Positions 1-11,950 of a stretch of 64,000 bases of DNA are shown piece after piece (position 1 is the stretch's first letter; every line of letters begins with the position of its first letter). The stretch covers positions 39,800,365 through 39,864,364 of the forward strand of contig NC_080673.1 in assembly GCF_030445035.2 (NCBI RefSeq), in the 5' to 3' direction. The position numbers and the translations under genes were made by a program. The notes under the pieces were generated by a model. It saw only the letters and a list, made by a program, of their open reading frames with translations. It did not search any database and was not told where the DNA came from. The DNA is from Dasypus novemcinctus. Taxonomy: Eukaryota > Chordata > Mammalia > Cingulata > Dasypodidae.

Positions 1-1080
1 TTGGAATTCATAAATAATATCAAACTGCTATACCTCCTTAAAAAACACCCAAAAAAAGGAAGTCTGTTGAATGAGTGAAAGTGAATACACAAGTTAGATA
101 AAATCTAGAAAAGTATTTGTCAAAAATTCTAAATCTTAGCTGCCAGGTTAAGGCACTATAACTTTAAAAAAGTAAAATCATTAAGTAGTAGCACATAATA
201 AAGGAACAAAAGAACAAGAAAAGTAGAAGAAAAGTGGTACCACAAGATGTGATTACTTCAATAATTTCAGAATCTAAACAAAACTTACCTATGTTATCTG
301 GTATGGTCAGCTATTTATCTCTTGTATGTACATAAGGTTGGCAGTGTGAGAGGGAAAGAAAGGATTTTGAAGTAACTGGAACACACAAGAGTAGAAATGG
401 AGGTGATAAAAGATGAAGACCATGTCAAAATATCATAGCTTCCAGTTTCTGTCTTGAGAAATAAGAAACTTTAGATTGTTACAACAGCATCTACCATCAC
501 ACTAACACCAGCAGCATAACAAAATTCTAGTTTAACTGTTTCGCATTAGAAAACTTATGAATATATGATTTTTTTAAAAAAAGGTTTAATCCATGATAGT
601 TTCATTAAAGAAATAAGGAATGTTTAAAAACAATGGTTCAGTATTTATTCAAGTCCTTATACATCAGCAGAAATAAAACTGGTTTCAATAGAAATGGACA
701 TAATTTACAGTTATACAATGTACTGTTAAAACATGCATGAGAATAGTGGACTAAGCTGTCAGGGAAACCTTTCCCAATCACAACTAACACATACAAATGT
801 TGGGCTAACTATAAAAACAATAATAAACTGTGAAGATATATAGCCAAGCTCAAAAGAAGGTGACAAAAATGACAGAAAGCAAAGTCAGATCAGAAAGAGG
901 AAGATGATGTTCTACTGCCCAGTGAGCTTAAACCTGATATAGGCATTGTGGCTATGGGCTAGGATTCTCATAAGCACATGAAGGAAGAACAGAAGAGCAA
1001 TCAGTGTAACATGGGGAAGCTGGACTGAGCTCCTATATATAGCTCAAAGTATTAGTGTTAGGAAAACTCCATGAAAATAG
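1..1080. other. MND1 intron, nothing recognised
   Basis: AT-rich sequence with no exon, RNA gene or repeat that I can name. Short open frames are not supported. Confidence 0.5.
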
Positions 1081-1081
1081 T

Positions 1082-1476
1082 AGGGAGAAGCAGATGTGGC
1101 TCAAGCAGTTGGGCTCCTGCCTACCACAAAGGAGCTGCTGGGTTCGGTTTCAGATGCCTCCTAAAGAAAACGAGCAAGACAGTGAGCTGATGCGACAGGG
1201 CAGTGTGGCAAGCTGATGCAACAAGACGACACCCACAAGATGACACAATGAAGGAGACACAATGAAAGATACAACAAGCAGGGAGCAGATGTGGCTCAAG
1301 AAATTGGGTGCCTTACTCCCACACAGGAAGTCCAGGATTCAGTTCCCAGTGCCTCCTAAAAAGGAGACGAGCAGACACAGAGAGCACACAACGAACAGAT
1401 AAAGAGAGCAGACAGTTAGTGCAAACAAAGGGGGGTGGGGAGAAATAAATAAAAATAAATTAAAAAAAAAAAAAAG
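1082..1476 (+). mobile_element. Tandem pair of old DAS-type SINEs
   Basis: Two diverged tRNA-derived SINE heads occur in the same direction. The first starts at gagaagcagatgtggctcaa (from about 1085) and has a degraded body with 'gatgcaacaagacgac' runs. The second starts at cagggagcagatgtggctca (from about 1280) and has the usual cacagagagcacaca tract, G-rich run and AAATAAATAAAA tail. Each head keeps a B-box-like GGTTCGGTT or GATTCAGTT. Confidence 0.75.
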
Positions 1477-1777
1477 AAAGGAAGGAAGATTACCTCTGTC
1501 TTAGGACAGGCTGGGGTTGGGGTGGGAACAGAAAACAAATCTCTAGACCCATGTCATGTCCAGATGTGCATCCTGAATTCTATACTACCCATGAAGTATT
1601 GGAACTGAAAGTCAAGAAATTAACATAAATAAATTGCTCCAGAACCACTAAAGGACCTGGAGTCTCTAAAAGAAGCAAGTCTGAAACCACTGTTTTCACA
1701 AACCAGAATATCTATGGCTCCTACAGAATAAACACCAGCAACTGAAAATAAGCTCATAAAGGAAAAACTAAAAAACA

Positions 1778-1830
1778 TATATATATATGTATGTGTATGT
1801 ATGTATATAGATATATACACACACACAGGG
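1778..1830. repeat. (TA)n/(TATG)n/(CA)n microsatellite
   Basis: Compound simple repeat: alternating TA, then GTATGTATGT, then a short CACACACA run. It is responsible for the HTHTYIY-type open frames on the minus strand. Confidence 0.9.
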
Positions 1831-3139
1831 AAACAAAACACCCCAAGAGGTAGCCAGCAGATACACACACCGAATTAACAGGCTTACTGAATTTGAGATA
1901 ATATAAAATAAATACATTTAAAACTATAAAAGAGATAAAAGAAAAGCCATAATAAGAGTGATTAGACAATATGAATGAGAGAATGTCTAATTTATGTTAA
2001 ATAGGAGTTCCAGAAGGAAAGAACAGAGATAATAAGGAAGAGGAAATAGTTTGTGATTCCACATTTAGAATTTCCTAGAATAGAAGACAGTTTTCAACAG
2101 CAAAAAATAATATGCTCAAGGGTGCTTGTCAAAGCACTGTTTTCAATAACAAAAAATTAGAAATGATCAATCCAATAACTAAAGTTCAATCATCAGATTG
2201 AAGAAGCAGCCTTAAGAAGTACCTTAATCAGAAGAAATAAAAACAAATGTAAACTCAGACCCATCGTAACACATCATTAAAATATAACATCAAAGACTAA
2301 GGAAATCTTAAAAGCAAACAGAAAAGGGATTATTAGAAAAAAAAAAGACATTATACTGACAACAATAGATATTACAAGACAATAAAGTACTATTTTCAAA
2401 GTGCTAAGGAAAAGTAACTACCGACATAGAATTCTATATTCAAGAAGCAATGGTAAGTTAAATATTTTCAAAGAAAGACTGAAAGATTTATTACACTTAA
2501 ACCCTGCCTGAACTATCTACTAAACGATGTCCTTTAGGATGCCAGTGTGAAATTAGATTTTTAAATCTATACAATAAAATACATAGGATTACAAAGGAAA
2601 TAAATTCTACTGAAATACAGTTATTTAAAAAGCAAATTTGTGACTTAGTAATATAGGTAGTTCTTTATTCATGCAAAAATAACAAAATGTAGCTGCTAGA
2701 AACACATAATTCTAAAGTGGTGATGAGTATAAATAATTCCAGACTTGTGCAACAATTGATATGGCAGGAAAACAGCTTATTTCTATTGAGGACAAAGTCA
2801 CTGGTTCTACTCATATAGCTATATTTCTTTTGCCTACATTCAAAATTGAAGGAAATTTTTAGTCAGAATTAAGTCAAATAAAGATGTAATCCATCCCCCT
2901 ACCCCAGACTCTGCATTCCAGCCATGAATAACTTGGGTGTCCACCAACCCCAATTAAGAACCTATAAGTTAGAGGATAATTGAACCCAGAAGTAATATAA
3001 GCTAAAAAATAAATAAATTAAAATGCCAGTAAATCTAAACATGCATTTTTAAAAATAATAACAATTATAAACATGAGGGGTATTAAAAACAAGATAGAAC
3101 TGTAATACAAGAAAACAATATCATAGCAGGTGGGAACAT
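1831..3139. other. MND1 intron, nothing recognised
   Basis: AT-rich intronic sequence without a recognisable exon or well-preserved repeat. Confidence 0.5.
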
Positions 3140-3152
3140 GAAAGTTAAAATA

Positions 3153-3527
3153 GGGAAGCAGACTTGGGCCAGCGGTTAGGGCGTCCGTCTACCACATGGG
3201 AGGTCTGCAGTTCAAACCCCGGGCCTCCTTGACCCGTGTGGAGCTGGCCCTTGCGCAGCACTGATGCGCGCAAGGAGTGCCCTGCCATGCAGGGGTGTCC
3301 CCCGTGTAGGGGAGCCCCAAGCGCAACGAGTGCGCCCGTAAGGAGAGCCGCCCAGCGCGAGAGAAAGTGCAGCCTGCCCAGGAATGGCGCCGCCCACACT
3401 TCCTGTGCTGCTGACGACAACAGAAGCGGACAAAGAAACAAGACACAGCAAATAGACACAGAGAGCAGACAACCGGGGGAGGGGGGGAAATTAAATAAAT
3501 AAATAAATCTTAAAAAAAAAAAAGAAA
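3153..3527 (+). mobile_element. DAS-III-type SINE with 13-bp TSD
   Basis: Full-length element: tRNA-Ala-like head (gggaagcagacttgggccag, B box GTTCAAACC), GC-rich body, acacagagagcagacaacc tract, G run, TAAATAAATAAAT and poly(A). It is flanked by the perfect duplication gaaagttaaaata at 3140-3152 and 3528-3540. It lies in the MND1 intron just left of exon 4 and is antisense to the gene. Confidence 0.95.
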
Positions 3528-3710
3528 GAAAGTTAAAATATTCTCAGGTCCTTTATTGTTTAAAAGGATAGAGATATGAGTATCTTTAGAATTTTGAGTC
3601 AAATAATGCACGTTGATAATTTAAAGGAAACTACTAAAACGAGAAGAGGGTTAAGTAAAACAAATCTCTGTCACAAAGCAAATCAATTATTTTTAACTCT
3701 GGTGGCTTAC

Positions 3711-3859
3711 CTGAGATTCCAGAACCTCCAACTTACGTTTCCTTGCATGAAGAGCTTTACTTGGAAAAGCCCAATAATAATTAGACGTTCCAATCCTCTC
3801 ACAGTCAACCATACCGTCATCAACCAAGCTTTGAAGAACTTCTTTTACTGACATAGCAG
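3711..3859 (-). CDS. MND1: MND1 exon 4
   Basis: This 149-bp exon follows acceptor ctctctcag and ends at donor gtaagcc. It completes the split Thr codon and then encodes 49 residues beginning [20 protein letters not shown] and ending [13 protein letters not shown]. It covers the rest of the winged helix (including the conserved [10 protein letters not shown] segment) and the start of the coiled coil that pairs with HOP2. The reading frame is open throughout, and the exon ends in phase 0. The next exon is not in the window. Confidence 0.94.
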
Positions 3860-4129
3860 CTGAGAGAGATAATTTTTAAAGACTCTACGTTAAGAAACAT
3901 CATAAATAGAATTAAAAGGAAAATAATTGATGAAACTCTTACAACAAACACTACAGAAGAGTTAAGTTAAAAAGTAAGAACCCCTTAAAAATGAAAAACA
4001 AAAAAACAAATACATTTGTATGGCCAATAACAAGAAAAATGTTCAACTCCACTAATAATCAAAGAAATATAAAATAAAGCAATGAGATGTGGTTTCTTGA
4101 CTACAAATTTGAAGAACACCGAAAATAAG

Positions 4130-4455
4130 TTATTTTTAGTTTAGATGTGGCCTGAATTAATAAGGTTGGGACTTAATCCTATTTCTGGAGACTTTAGGAA
4201 GAGAAAGGCACTGGGAAGAGTCAGGGAAAGCATGAGGAAGAATGAGAAGCTGGAAGTCAACAGAACCCAGAAGAGGAAGGAGAGGACATGGCCACATGAC
4301 AGGAAGGCCAAGGAACCCAAGGAGGGGTGGCCAGTCAGAATACTACCGACCACAGGAGGAAGCAAGCCTTCTAGGCTCTGAAACCATGAACCAATAAACT
4401 CCTGTTGTCAAGCCGTCCCACTGTGTGGCATTTATCATAGCAGCCAAGAAACTAA
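4130..4455 (+). mobile_element. ERVL/MaLR-like LTR fragment
   Basis: The sequence has the pattern of the other xenarthran LTRs in the window: 'gatgtggcctgaatta', a purine-rich middle, 'accaataaactcctgttgtc', then an end at 'caagaaactaagaca'. The 5' end is unclear. A second LTR-type 3' half follows directly. Confidence 0.55.
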
Positions 4456-4458
4456 GAC

Positions 4459-4752
4459 ACATGTCCTTTCCTTGTCAGAGACAGAAGGGGAGAAGCACAT
4501 AGACACAGAGGGGAAGGTCATGTGTACAGGAGGCAGAGATGTAATGATGCAGCTACAAGCCAAGGAACTCAGGTATTGCTCACAGCCACTGGAAGCTGCA
4601 AGAGAGGCATGAAACAGATTCTAAGAGCCTCCAGATTCCTTGATTTCAGACTTCTGGCTTCTAGAAGTGAGAGGATAAATTTGTGTTGTTTTCAGCCACC
4701 ACACTTGTGGTAATTTGTTACTGCAATCCTAGAAAACTAATACACCAAGTAA
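4459..4752 (+). mobile_element. MLT1/MST-like LTR 3' half
   Basis: It ends with the typical MaLR sequence 'gtaatttgttactgcaatcc...aaaactaatac' preceded by 'gaggataaatttgtgttgtt' and 'cagccacc'. The 5' half is not recognisable. Confidence 0.6.
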
Positions 4753-5067
4753 AGACACAAATTCATATTTAACGAACCCTAGAACACTCATGAATAGTTT
4801 TTACTTCTTTTGAAGTAAACTATATAAACAAATAATGTGCATTTACTATATAAGTATATATATATGTATATATGTACAGTCCCTTTTCATGTTCCTAGAG
4901 CAGATACTCCAAACACGAGAACCTTGGCCGTGGCCCATGGACATCATGTGGGGACTTTAACTGAGCATTTTTCACCTCTAGAAATTTGTTTCCCATAAAG
5001 TAAAAGACTGTTGCAGAAATGATGATTGATATTTCACCAAATATTTCAGAACACTGTCCATACTTAC

Positions 5068-5125
5068 TAATGCCTTTCTCTTTGGGAGCAATCTTCTCCA
5101 TGTCTTTTAATTGAAATACATCTTT
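5068..5125 (-). CDS. MND1: MND1 exon 3
   Basis: This 58-bp exon lies between an acceptor (aaacag) and donor gtaagtatgg. It reads KDVFQLKDMEKIAPKEKGI plus one base of the next codon. The LEKIAPKEKGI-type motif is one of the most recognisable parts of MND1. Met replaces Leu in 'KDMEK', a conservative change. The leftover A joins CT of exon 4 to make Thr, so the phases match exactly. Minus-strand translation running past the donor produces unrelated residues, which marks the exon end. Confidence 0.93.
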
Positions 5126-5130
5126 CTGTT

Positions 5131-6385
5131 TAAATGGGTTAAAAAAAAAAGATTAAAAAGATGTATTTATTCTCTACTATATATTTATATGCATCCTGCT
5201 CATAAAACATTGTATTAAAAATATTATGCACATTATATTAAAACATTATGTTAAATGTAACACATAATATAAAACATCATATTTTAAAAACATGGCCTGG
5301 AAATGAACAATGTGATAGGATCTAAGAATTTTAGAGCTAGAAGAAACTTTGCAATTGTCTAATACATTATCTTCAACAGAATTTGAAATGGAAAGACTTT
5401 TGCATGAACTTATAATTCTTTAAAGTACTTGAAGATCAGAATATCTTCCCATTGAAGTATAAAACTAGTTATGGTATATCATTTAACATGAGGTAATTAG
5501 CCTTCCTGACACTTTTATTCTAAGAAGACATATACAATACTTTGGTTATCCTATATCATACTTAACAAATTTATTATTTCTAACCAAAAGCAAAATAGAT
5601 AATTGTCAAGATTTGTTACATTTAAGGTTTCATGGAAAATTCTATCAGTCATTCACCTATACAAGTTCTACATCCATCACATGCAAGACAAAACATTACA
5701 AGAAAAGATACATATTTAAGCCTATAGTCAGAAAAAAAAATCTACATAGAATAGTCCTTTCTTCTTCTAGTAAACCTTGCCTGAAGAGGTGAAAAGAATT
5801 TGATAACAAAAATGAAGTATTTGAAAACACAAGTAGTATTCAGTAATTAGAATAGAATTGTTATTATTGAAATCTTGGATCCATTTCTCCCAAATGAAAC
5901 TTGAAAATGCTTCAATAAGATGAAAATTAGACATTACAAAAAATAAAAACATCTGCTCACCCAAAGAGCAGATAGATGAATATATATGTGACAAAGCAAG
6001 TAGAGTAAAATGCTAATAGCATAATCTAGGAGTGGGTAAATGGATAACCACTGTAAAATTCTTTCATCTTTGTGTATATTTGAAAATTTCCTTAAACAAA
6101 ATGTTGGGGAAAAAGTAACTTCATCTCACAACACCTAAAACTTAGTAAATTAAGAAAAACACTAAGTCTTTGGACTTCGGGAAAGTGTGACATAAAGTTT
6201 TGAACACCTGGGAATAAACTAAACAATATGTTAGGTCTCAGAGAAATTACTGGATTTAAGCCTCTAACGCATTAGAAAAATCAATTAATCAGACATATTT
6301 GTAGATGCTTTATATTCCACAGAAAAGAAACATAAATCATTAAGATACCTGTCTACATGTCATCATTGAGAAAACCCTACTTTAT
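5131..6385. other. MND1 intron 2, nothing recognised
   Basis: AT-rich intronic sequence. No exon, RNA or confident repeat was seen. Confidence 0.5.
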
Positions 6386-6387
6386 AG

Positions 6388-6475
6388 GATTGATGTAATT
6401 AAATGAGATAATCTAAGCAAAGTTCTTGGAATAGGGTTTGGCATCTAGTAAGCACTCAGTAAATGTGAGTTATGT
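6388..6475 (+). repeat. MIR fragment
   Basis: Contains 'aaatgagataatctaagcaa' and 'ggcatctagtaagcactcag', the conserved core and tail of MIR. Confidence 0.6.
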
Positions 6476-6772
6476 GACTTGTTTTTATTATTTTCATATA
6501 GAAAAGAGACACAATCAAATCTATACTGCAGAATGATAATTCTGATGCCAGTGTAGGATAGCCTAGACAGAAGAGATTTATATCTGCCTGCAGTGAGATG
6601 TGATTCTCTACACAGTAGCTGACAGGAACCACAAATATCGGTAGAATTTTGTCTATTCTTAAGGAAACTGGCCAGTATTAATCTCTAATGAAGAAGGTGC
6701 AGTTAACACTAGATGACATACTAAACATGAATATTATGCAAAATACTAAAAATCTTAGGGAAAATGACTTAC

Positions 6773-6838
6773 CGTCTCAAAAAATATTTCCATCATGCGT
6801 GCTCTTTTTTCCTCTGCACTCAGTCCTTTTTTCTTTGA
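6773..6838 (-). CDS. MND1: MND1 exon 2
   Basis: This 66-bp, 22-codon exon starts after a pyrimidine-rich tract and acceptor (ttgtggtttag) and ends at donor gtaagtc. It translates as SKKKGLSAEEKRARMMEIFF followed by ET, the start of the MND1 winged-helix DNA-binding region. It is in phase 0 at both ends, which fits the bare ATG of exon 1 and the AAA (Lys) that opens exon 3. A Phe occupies a position where I recall Ser in human MND1 (EIFSET), a plausible lineage substitution. Confidence 0.93.
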
Positions 6839-7390
6839 CTAAACCACAAAAGGAAAAAAGTAGGCACAGAATTTTAACACAACATGGTCTGAAAAATTAA
6901 TAAAATTTTATGCATGGTTATGTAAGATCCCAGCAGAAGTTTGATACTCTCAGAGCCAGGACTGAAGACCCATTTTGAAACTATACTGCCAAATGCGAAC
7001 TTTTGTGGTAGGTATTGCCAGTAGAGTAAGAATTTTGATTGCTGATAAGCCTGGCATTTTGTAGAAATTCAATATTTATCAAATGAACCAATGATAAGCC
7101 AATTCACTTACCTTCAAAAGGGTTACAGCCTTTCAAAGAAAATACATAAGTGTAACTACTTGTAACTGATGAACAGCTACACGCACAATTTGCTATACAA
7201 ATGTTAGGGACAGCATGAACTAATTCTATTCTGGGGAGGGAGGAGAATCACCTAGGAGGGCTTGAGATGAAGAGGATTTGGGCAAATTAAGAGATCAGGA
7301 GAAAGTTGTCCTAGGCAGATCACACAAAGCCACACTGAAGAATATGGTATACCCCAGAAAGACAAGCATTCTAGGATGGTTACTATACAG

Positions 7391-7584
7391 CAGGGGTTCT
7401 TAACAAGGGATCCATGAGCTTGAACTGAAATTCAAAAAAAACATTATTCTTGTAGGGATGTGGTGGTATGGGTGTGATATATCTATTAACTAATACACAG
7501 TATAGTGTAGAATTGGCAAGGGGTCTGTGGTTTTTACCTGACTGGCAAAAGGGTCCGTGGAACAAAAAAGGTTAAGAACCCCTG
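7391..7584 (+). mobile_element. hAT-type MITE with perfect TIRs and 8-bp TSD
   Basis: A 194-bp element begins CAGGGGTTCTTAAC and ends with its exact inverse GTTAAGAACCCCTG. Both sides carry the perfect 8-bp duplication ctatacag (7383-7390 and 7585-7592). The 8-bp duplication and CAGGG termini are typical of hAT superfamily non-autonomous elements. It has no coding capacity. The orientation label is arbitrary. Confidence 0.9.
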
Positions 7585-8146
7585 CTATACAGGATATAAA
7601 GGGGGAATGGCAGATGAGATGAGAAAGGTTGTCTAGGGCCAGATCATAGGAGGTTGACTGTCCAGTCAAGGAGAGTGGACTTTATTTTAACCATGGGCAG
7701 CTAAACTTCAAATGCAGGAGAGTATCAAGATTGAGTTACGTTTTAGTAAGATCATTACAATAGCAATGTGGAGGGCAAGCTGAAGGAAGGAAGAATTTAT
7801 CCAAGTGGAAACGGAAGTCTACTTCAGACTCTTACTATGCTGTAACTACCCTTTAACCAATTTGAAATTAATATGTAACTGAAATGTGTAAGTTAATAAA
7901 TTTGACTATATATTGAAGATCAAGGATAAATATATATTTAAATTTTAGGTTTAAATTAAAAAAGGGGGCCAAATCTCAATGCAAAGATAAGCAGGAAAAA
8001 AAAAGATAGCAAGAACTATCATCTCCAGTACTCTAGTAATTAGATTCTACATGATCTGTATCTTTCTCAAAAATTGCATAGAATATAGGGGAACATAAAT
8101 TGTTTAGAAAGAACTTCAAAAACACATTATACCACTTAAAAAGCCG

Positions 8147-8358
8147 AGAAGGGAACGGGTATGGCTCAAGCAGTTGAGCACCTGCTTCCCACTCTGGTTG
8201 GGTCCCCAGTGCCTCCTAAAAACAAGAAAACAAACAACAAGCAAACAAATGAAAGAACCAACTCAGGGGAGCCGATGTGGCTCAGTGGTTGAGCGCTGGC
8301 CTCCCACATGAGGTCCTGAGTTCAATCTCTGGCCCTGGTACCTCAAAAAAAAACAGAC
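8147..8358 (+). mobile_element. Dimeric DAS-type SINE (two short tRNA-like monomers)
   Basis: Monomer 1 (gggtatggctcaagcagttg ... cagtgcctcctaaaaa) is joined by an A/C-rich linker (aaacaaacaacaagcaaac) to monomer 2 (ggggagccgatgtggctcag ... ggtacctcaaaaaaaaac). The same layout occurs at 51517-51721. I could not define a clear target duplication here. Confidence 0.8.
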
Positions 8359-8569
8359 AAATAAAACAATTAAAGACTAGTCCTATGCAATTGGAAAGCA
8401 TGAGCCTACAAAAAATGGGGGAAAGGATTTGGAATTGTCCCAGAGTATCTGAGTCTTCTTTCTCCTTACAGAATCCAAAAAACCACTCTTTTTCCACAGC
8501 AATAAGAATTACCAGGCACTTTAAGTGAGTTATATGGGTAAATAAACAGCCTCAAGGTTTATATTTTTC

Positions 8570-9240
8570 TCTTCTTCCTCTACCTACTCTGAAACACTGC
8601 TGTTCACCAGGCTTGATCTCCTTATTTCCTCACACCTTTCCTTTGCTCTATATCTGTTTTCGTGGTTTTAACTAATGCTGATACCTTGAATCTTAACATC
8701 CCTCCAAGTGTGCTTCTGAATTTCAAATTCATGTATCTACCTGCCTGCTGGACAGACTTCAAACAGTAGCTTCAAAACTGAACTTTCCCTCTCCCACACC
8801 TCCACTCCAAAGCTGTTGTTCAGGATTGTGAGTCTCACTTAGATACACCTGGTTACTCAAGCCAGGGGCCCTGGCAGTCATCCTAAACTCCTTCAGCTGT
8901 TACCCCATTTCCACACTATCACCAAGTCTTGCCAATTTTAGCACTTAACCACTTCTCGAATCTATCCTCTCCACCACCTCACTTTAGATCTTCATGATCT
9001 CTCTCCTCTAACATACCTCCAGTCCTCTAGTCCCACTTTCTGTTGGACCCTCTTAAATCCACATTCCATACTGCCAACGGGCAAATCTGACTATGTCTCT
9101 ACCTTGCTTAAAACCTTTCAGTAGCTCCCAAACTTCCAAAAGTATCCAAGTATCCCAGAAGGGTATATAAAGCCCTCTTCACCTGACTCCAACCTACGTT
9201 TCTCAGCCTCTTCTACCACTCCACACTACAGATTTTACCA
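8570..9240 (+). repeat. L2 LINE 3' region
   Basis: Contains the L2 signature around 'ctaccttgcttaaaaccttt' followed by 'cagtagctcccaaac' and 'tataaagccctcttcacctg'. It is old and non-coding. Confidence 0.65.
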
Positions 9241-9634
9241 AAGCAATATCAAGAACTAAGCAACCTAAACTGTGATACAAAAACTGCTTGTTAATGCTCC
9301 ATTCACAGCAGGCTCTTTCCTGTTTCTGTACCTTTTTTAAAAAATGCTGTTCTCCCAATACCTAAAACACCTTATTCCTCTTGCCTACACAAAACTACAA
9401 AACATGTCCCAAGACTGAGTCTAGCCATTCTCTCTACAGGAGGAATCCTCTTAGGCTGTCATTCCCTAAGTTCCCAGGACACACCTTCATCATTAAATCC
9501 CTTCCTATGAATGAAAAGATGTGTTTACTTGTGTCTCAGCAGACTAAAAAACTGCTTCAGAAGCAGAACTGCCTTTGCCTTCCCAGGCCTTAGTGCTGGG
9601 CTGGACAGAACAGACAGAAAGACCCCCTCAATGT

Positions 9635-11950
9635 CAGGTTCATAATTGCACTTTGCTTTACTGTGCTTTGCAGATACTGGGTGTTTTTTGTTTGTTTGTT
9701 TTTTTTTTTTTACAAAATGAAGGTTTGTGGCAACCCTGAGTCAAGCAAGTCTATTGTTGCCATTTTCCAACAGCACGTGCTCACTTCGTGTCTGTCATGT
9801 TTTGGTAATTCTCACAATATTTCAAACTTTTTCATTCTTATTACATCTGCTATGGTGATCTGTGATCTTTGATGTTACTACTGTAATTGTTTTGGGATGT
9901 CGCACACTGCACCCATATAAGGTGGTGAACTTCAAAGATAAATGTGTGTGTTCTGACTGCTCCACTGATCAGCAGTTCCCTTGTCCCCCTCCTTCTTTTC
10001 GGGCCTCCGTATTAACTGAGATACAACAATATTGAAATTAGGTGAGTTAAGAACCCTACGATGGCCTTTAAGTGTTCAAGTGAAAGGAAGAGTCGTAGGT
10101 CTCACTTTAAATCAAAAACTAGAAATGATTAAGTTTAGTAAGGAAGGCACGTTAAAAGTCAAAACAGTCTGATAACTAGGTTTCTTACAGCAAACAGTTA
10201 GCCAAGGTGTAAATGCAAAGGAAAAGTTCTTGAATTTTTGCCGATATGGAGGAAGTTTTAGTTGGCTGGATAGAAGAGCAAACCAGCACAAGATTCCCTT
10301 AAACCTAATCCAAAGTGAGGCCCTAACTCTCTTCAGTTCTCTCCGAAGGCTGAGAAAGGTGAAGAAGCTGCAAAAGAAAAGTCTGAAGCTAGCGAAGGTT
10401 GTTTCGTGAGGTTTACAGAAAGAAGCCATCTCCATAACATCAAAGTGCAAGATGAAGCAGCAAGTGCTGCTGTAGAAGCTGCAGCCAAGTTATCCAGAAG
10501 ATCTAGCTCAGATAATTGATGAAGGTAGATACACTATGCAACATTTTTTCAATGTAGACTAAACACCTTCTATTGAAAGAAGATGACTTCTAGGACTTTC
10601 ATAGCTAGAGAGAAGTCAATGCCTGGTTTCAAGGCCTCATGTTAGGGGCCCTCTTGTTAGGGGCTAACGCAGCTGGTGACTTGAAGTCAAAGCCAGTGCT
10701 CTTTGACCATTCTGAAAATCCTAGGATCCTTAAGAATTATGTGAAATCTGCCTGTGCTCTATAAATGGAAGAGCAAAGACTGGATGACAGCACATCTGTT
10801 TATAACATGGTTTACTGAATGGTTTACTGATTAATTTAAGTCCACTCTTGAGAAAAAAGGATTCCTTTCAAAATATTATTTCTCATTGACAATGCACCTG
10901 GTCACCCAGGAGCTCTGATGGAGATGTACAACAAGAGTAATGTTGTTTGATGCCGGCTAACAAAATGTCCATTCTGTAGCCCAATGATCAAGGAATCATT
11001 TCCACTTTCAAGTCTTATTATTTAAGAGATACATTTTATAAGGCTATACCTGCCATAGATAGTGCCTCCCCGGATGGAGCTGGGCAACATAAAATGAAAA
11101 CCTTCCAGAAAGGATTCACCATTCTAGGTGCATTAAGAACATTTGTGATCCATGGGAGGAGGTCAAAATATCAACATTAACAGGTTTTGGAAAAAAGTTG
11201 ATTCTAACCGTGGATGACTTTGAGGGGCTCAAGACTTCAGTGGAGGAAGTAACTGCAGATATGGTGGAAATAGCAAAAGAACTACAATTAGAAGTAGAGC
11301 CTAAAGGTGTGACTAGATTGCTGCAATCTCATGATAAAACCTGAACAGGTAAGGAGTTACTTCTTATGGACGAGTAAAGAAAGAAAGTGGTTTCCTGAGA
11401 TGGAACCTACTCCTGGTAAAGACGCTGTGAACGCTGTTGAAATGACAACAGAAGATCTGGAATATTATATAAACTTAGTCGCTAAAGCAGCAGCAGGGTT
11501 TGAGAGGAGTAAATCCTATTTTACTGTGAGTAAATACTATCAAACAGTATCACGTTACAGAGAAATCTTTCATGAAAGGAAGAGTCAAGTAATGTGGCAA
11601 ACTTCATTGTTTTCTTATTTTAAGAAATTGTCACCACCACCCCAACTTCAGCCACCACCAGTCTAATGAGTCAGCAGCCATCGACATCAAAGTAAGACCC
11701 TCCACCAGCAAAAAGATTATGATTCACTGAGGGATTAGATGATGGTTAGCATTTTTTTAAAGCAGTAAAATAATTTTAAATTAAGGTTGTTCATTGTTTT
11801 TTAGACATAATGCTATTGCACACTTAAAAGATTACTATACAGTGAGTGTAAACATAACTTTTATATGCATTGGGGAACCAAAAAATTCATGACTCACTTT
11901 ATTGTTATGGTCTGGAAGAAAGCCCGCAACATCTACAAGGTAAATCTATA
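9635..11950 (+). mobile_element. Tigger1 (pogo-like) DNA transposon relic
   Basis: A near full-length, about 2.3-kb Tigger1. The left end retains cagg plus 'gctttgcagatactgg' and 'gaaggtttgtggcaaccctg'. The transposase region retains segments such as 'atggcctttaagtgttcaag' and 'aatgattaagtttagtaagg' (start), 'gaccattctgaaaatcctag' and 'aatgcacctggtcacccagg' (catalytic domain), and 'gaagatctggaatattatat' near the C-terminus (11331-11666 still open). The right end reads 'gcattggggaaccaaaaaat' to 'cccgcaacatctacaaggta'. The transposase is broken by many stops and frameshifts. Tigger transposases are related to CENP-B. It lies antisense in MND1 intron 1. Confidence 0.92.

Noticed and set aside
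3145-3502. Overlapping open frames on both strands, also at 18468-18870, 26072-26639, 38239-38706 and 47439-47942
   Set aside because: They all fall on DAS SINEs and translate the same GC-rich repeat in different frames. They are not genes.
11331-11666. 111-residue open frame as a possible domesticated transposase gene
   Set aside because: It is the C-terminal remnant of a Tigger1 transposase whose upstream part is full of stops and frameshifts. There is no sign of preserved coding capacity.
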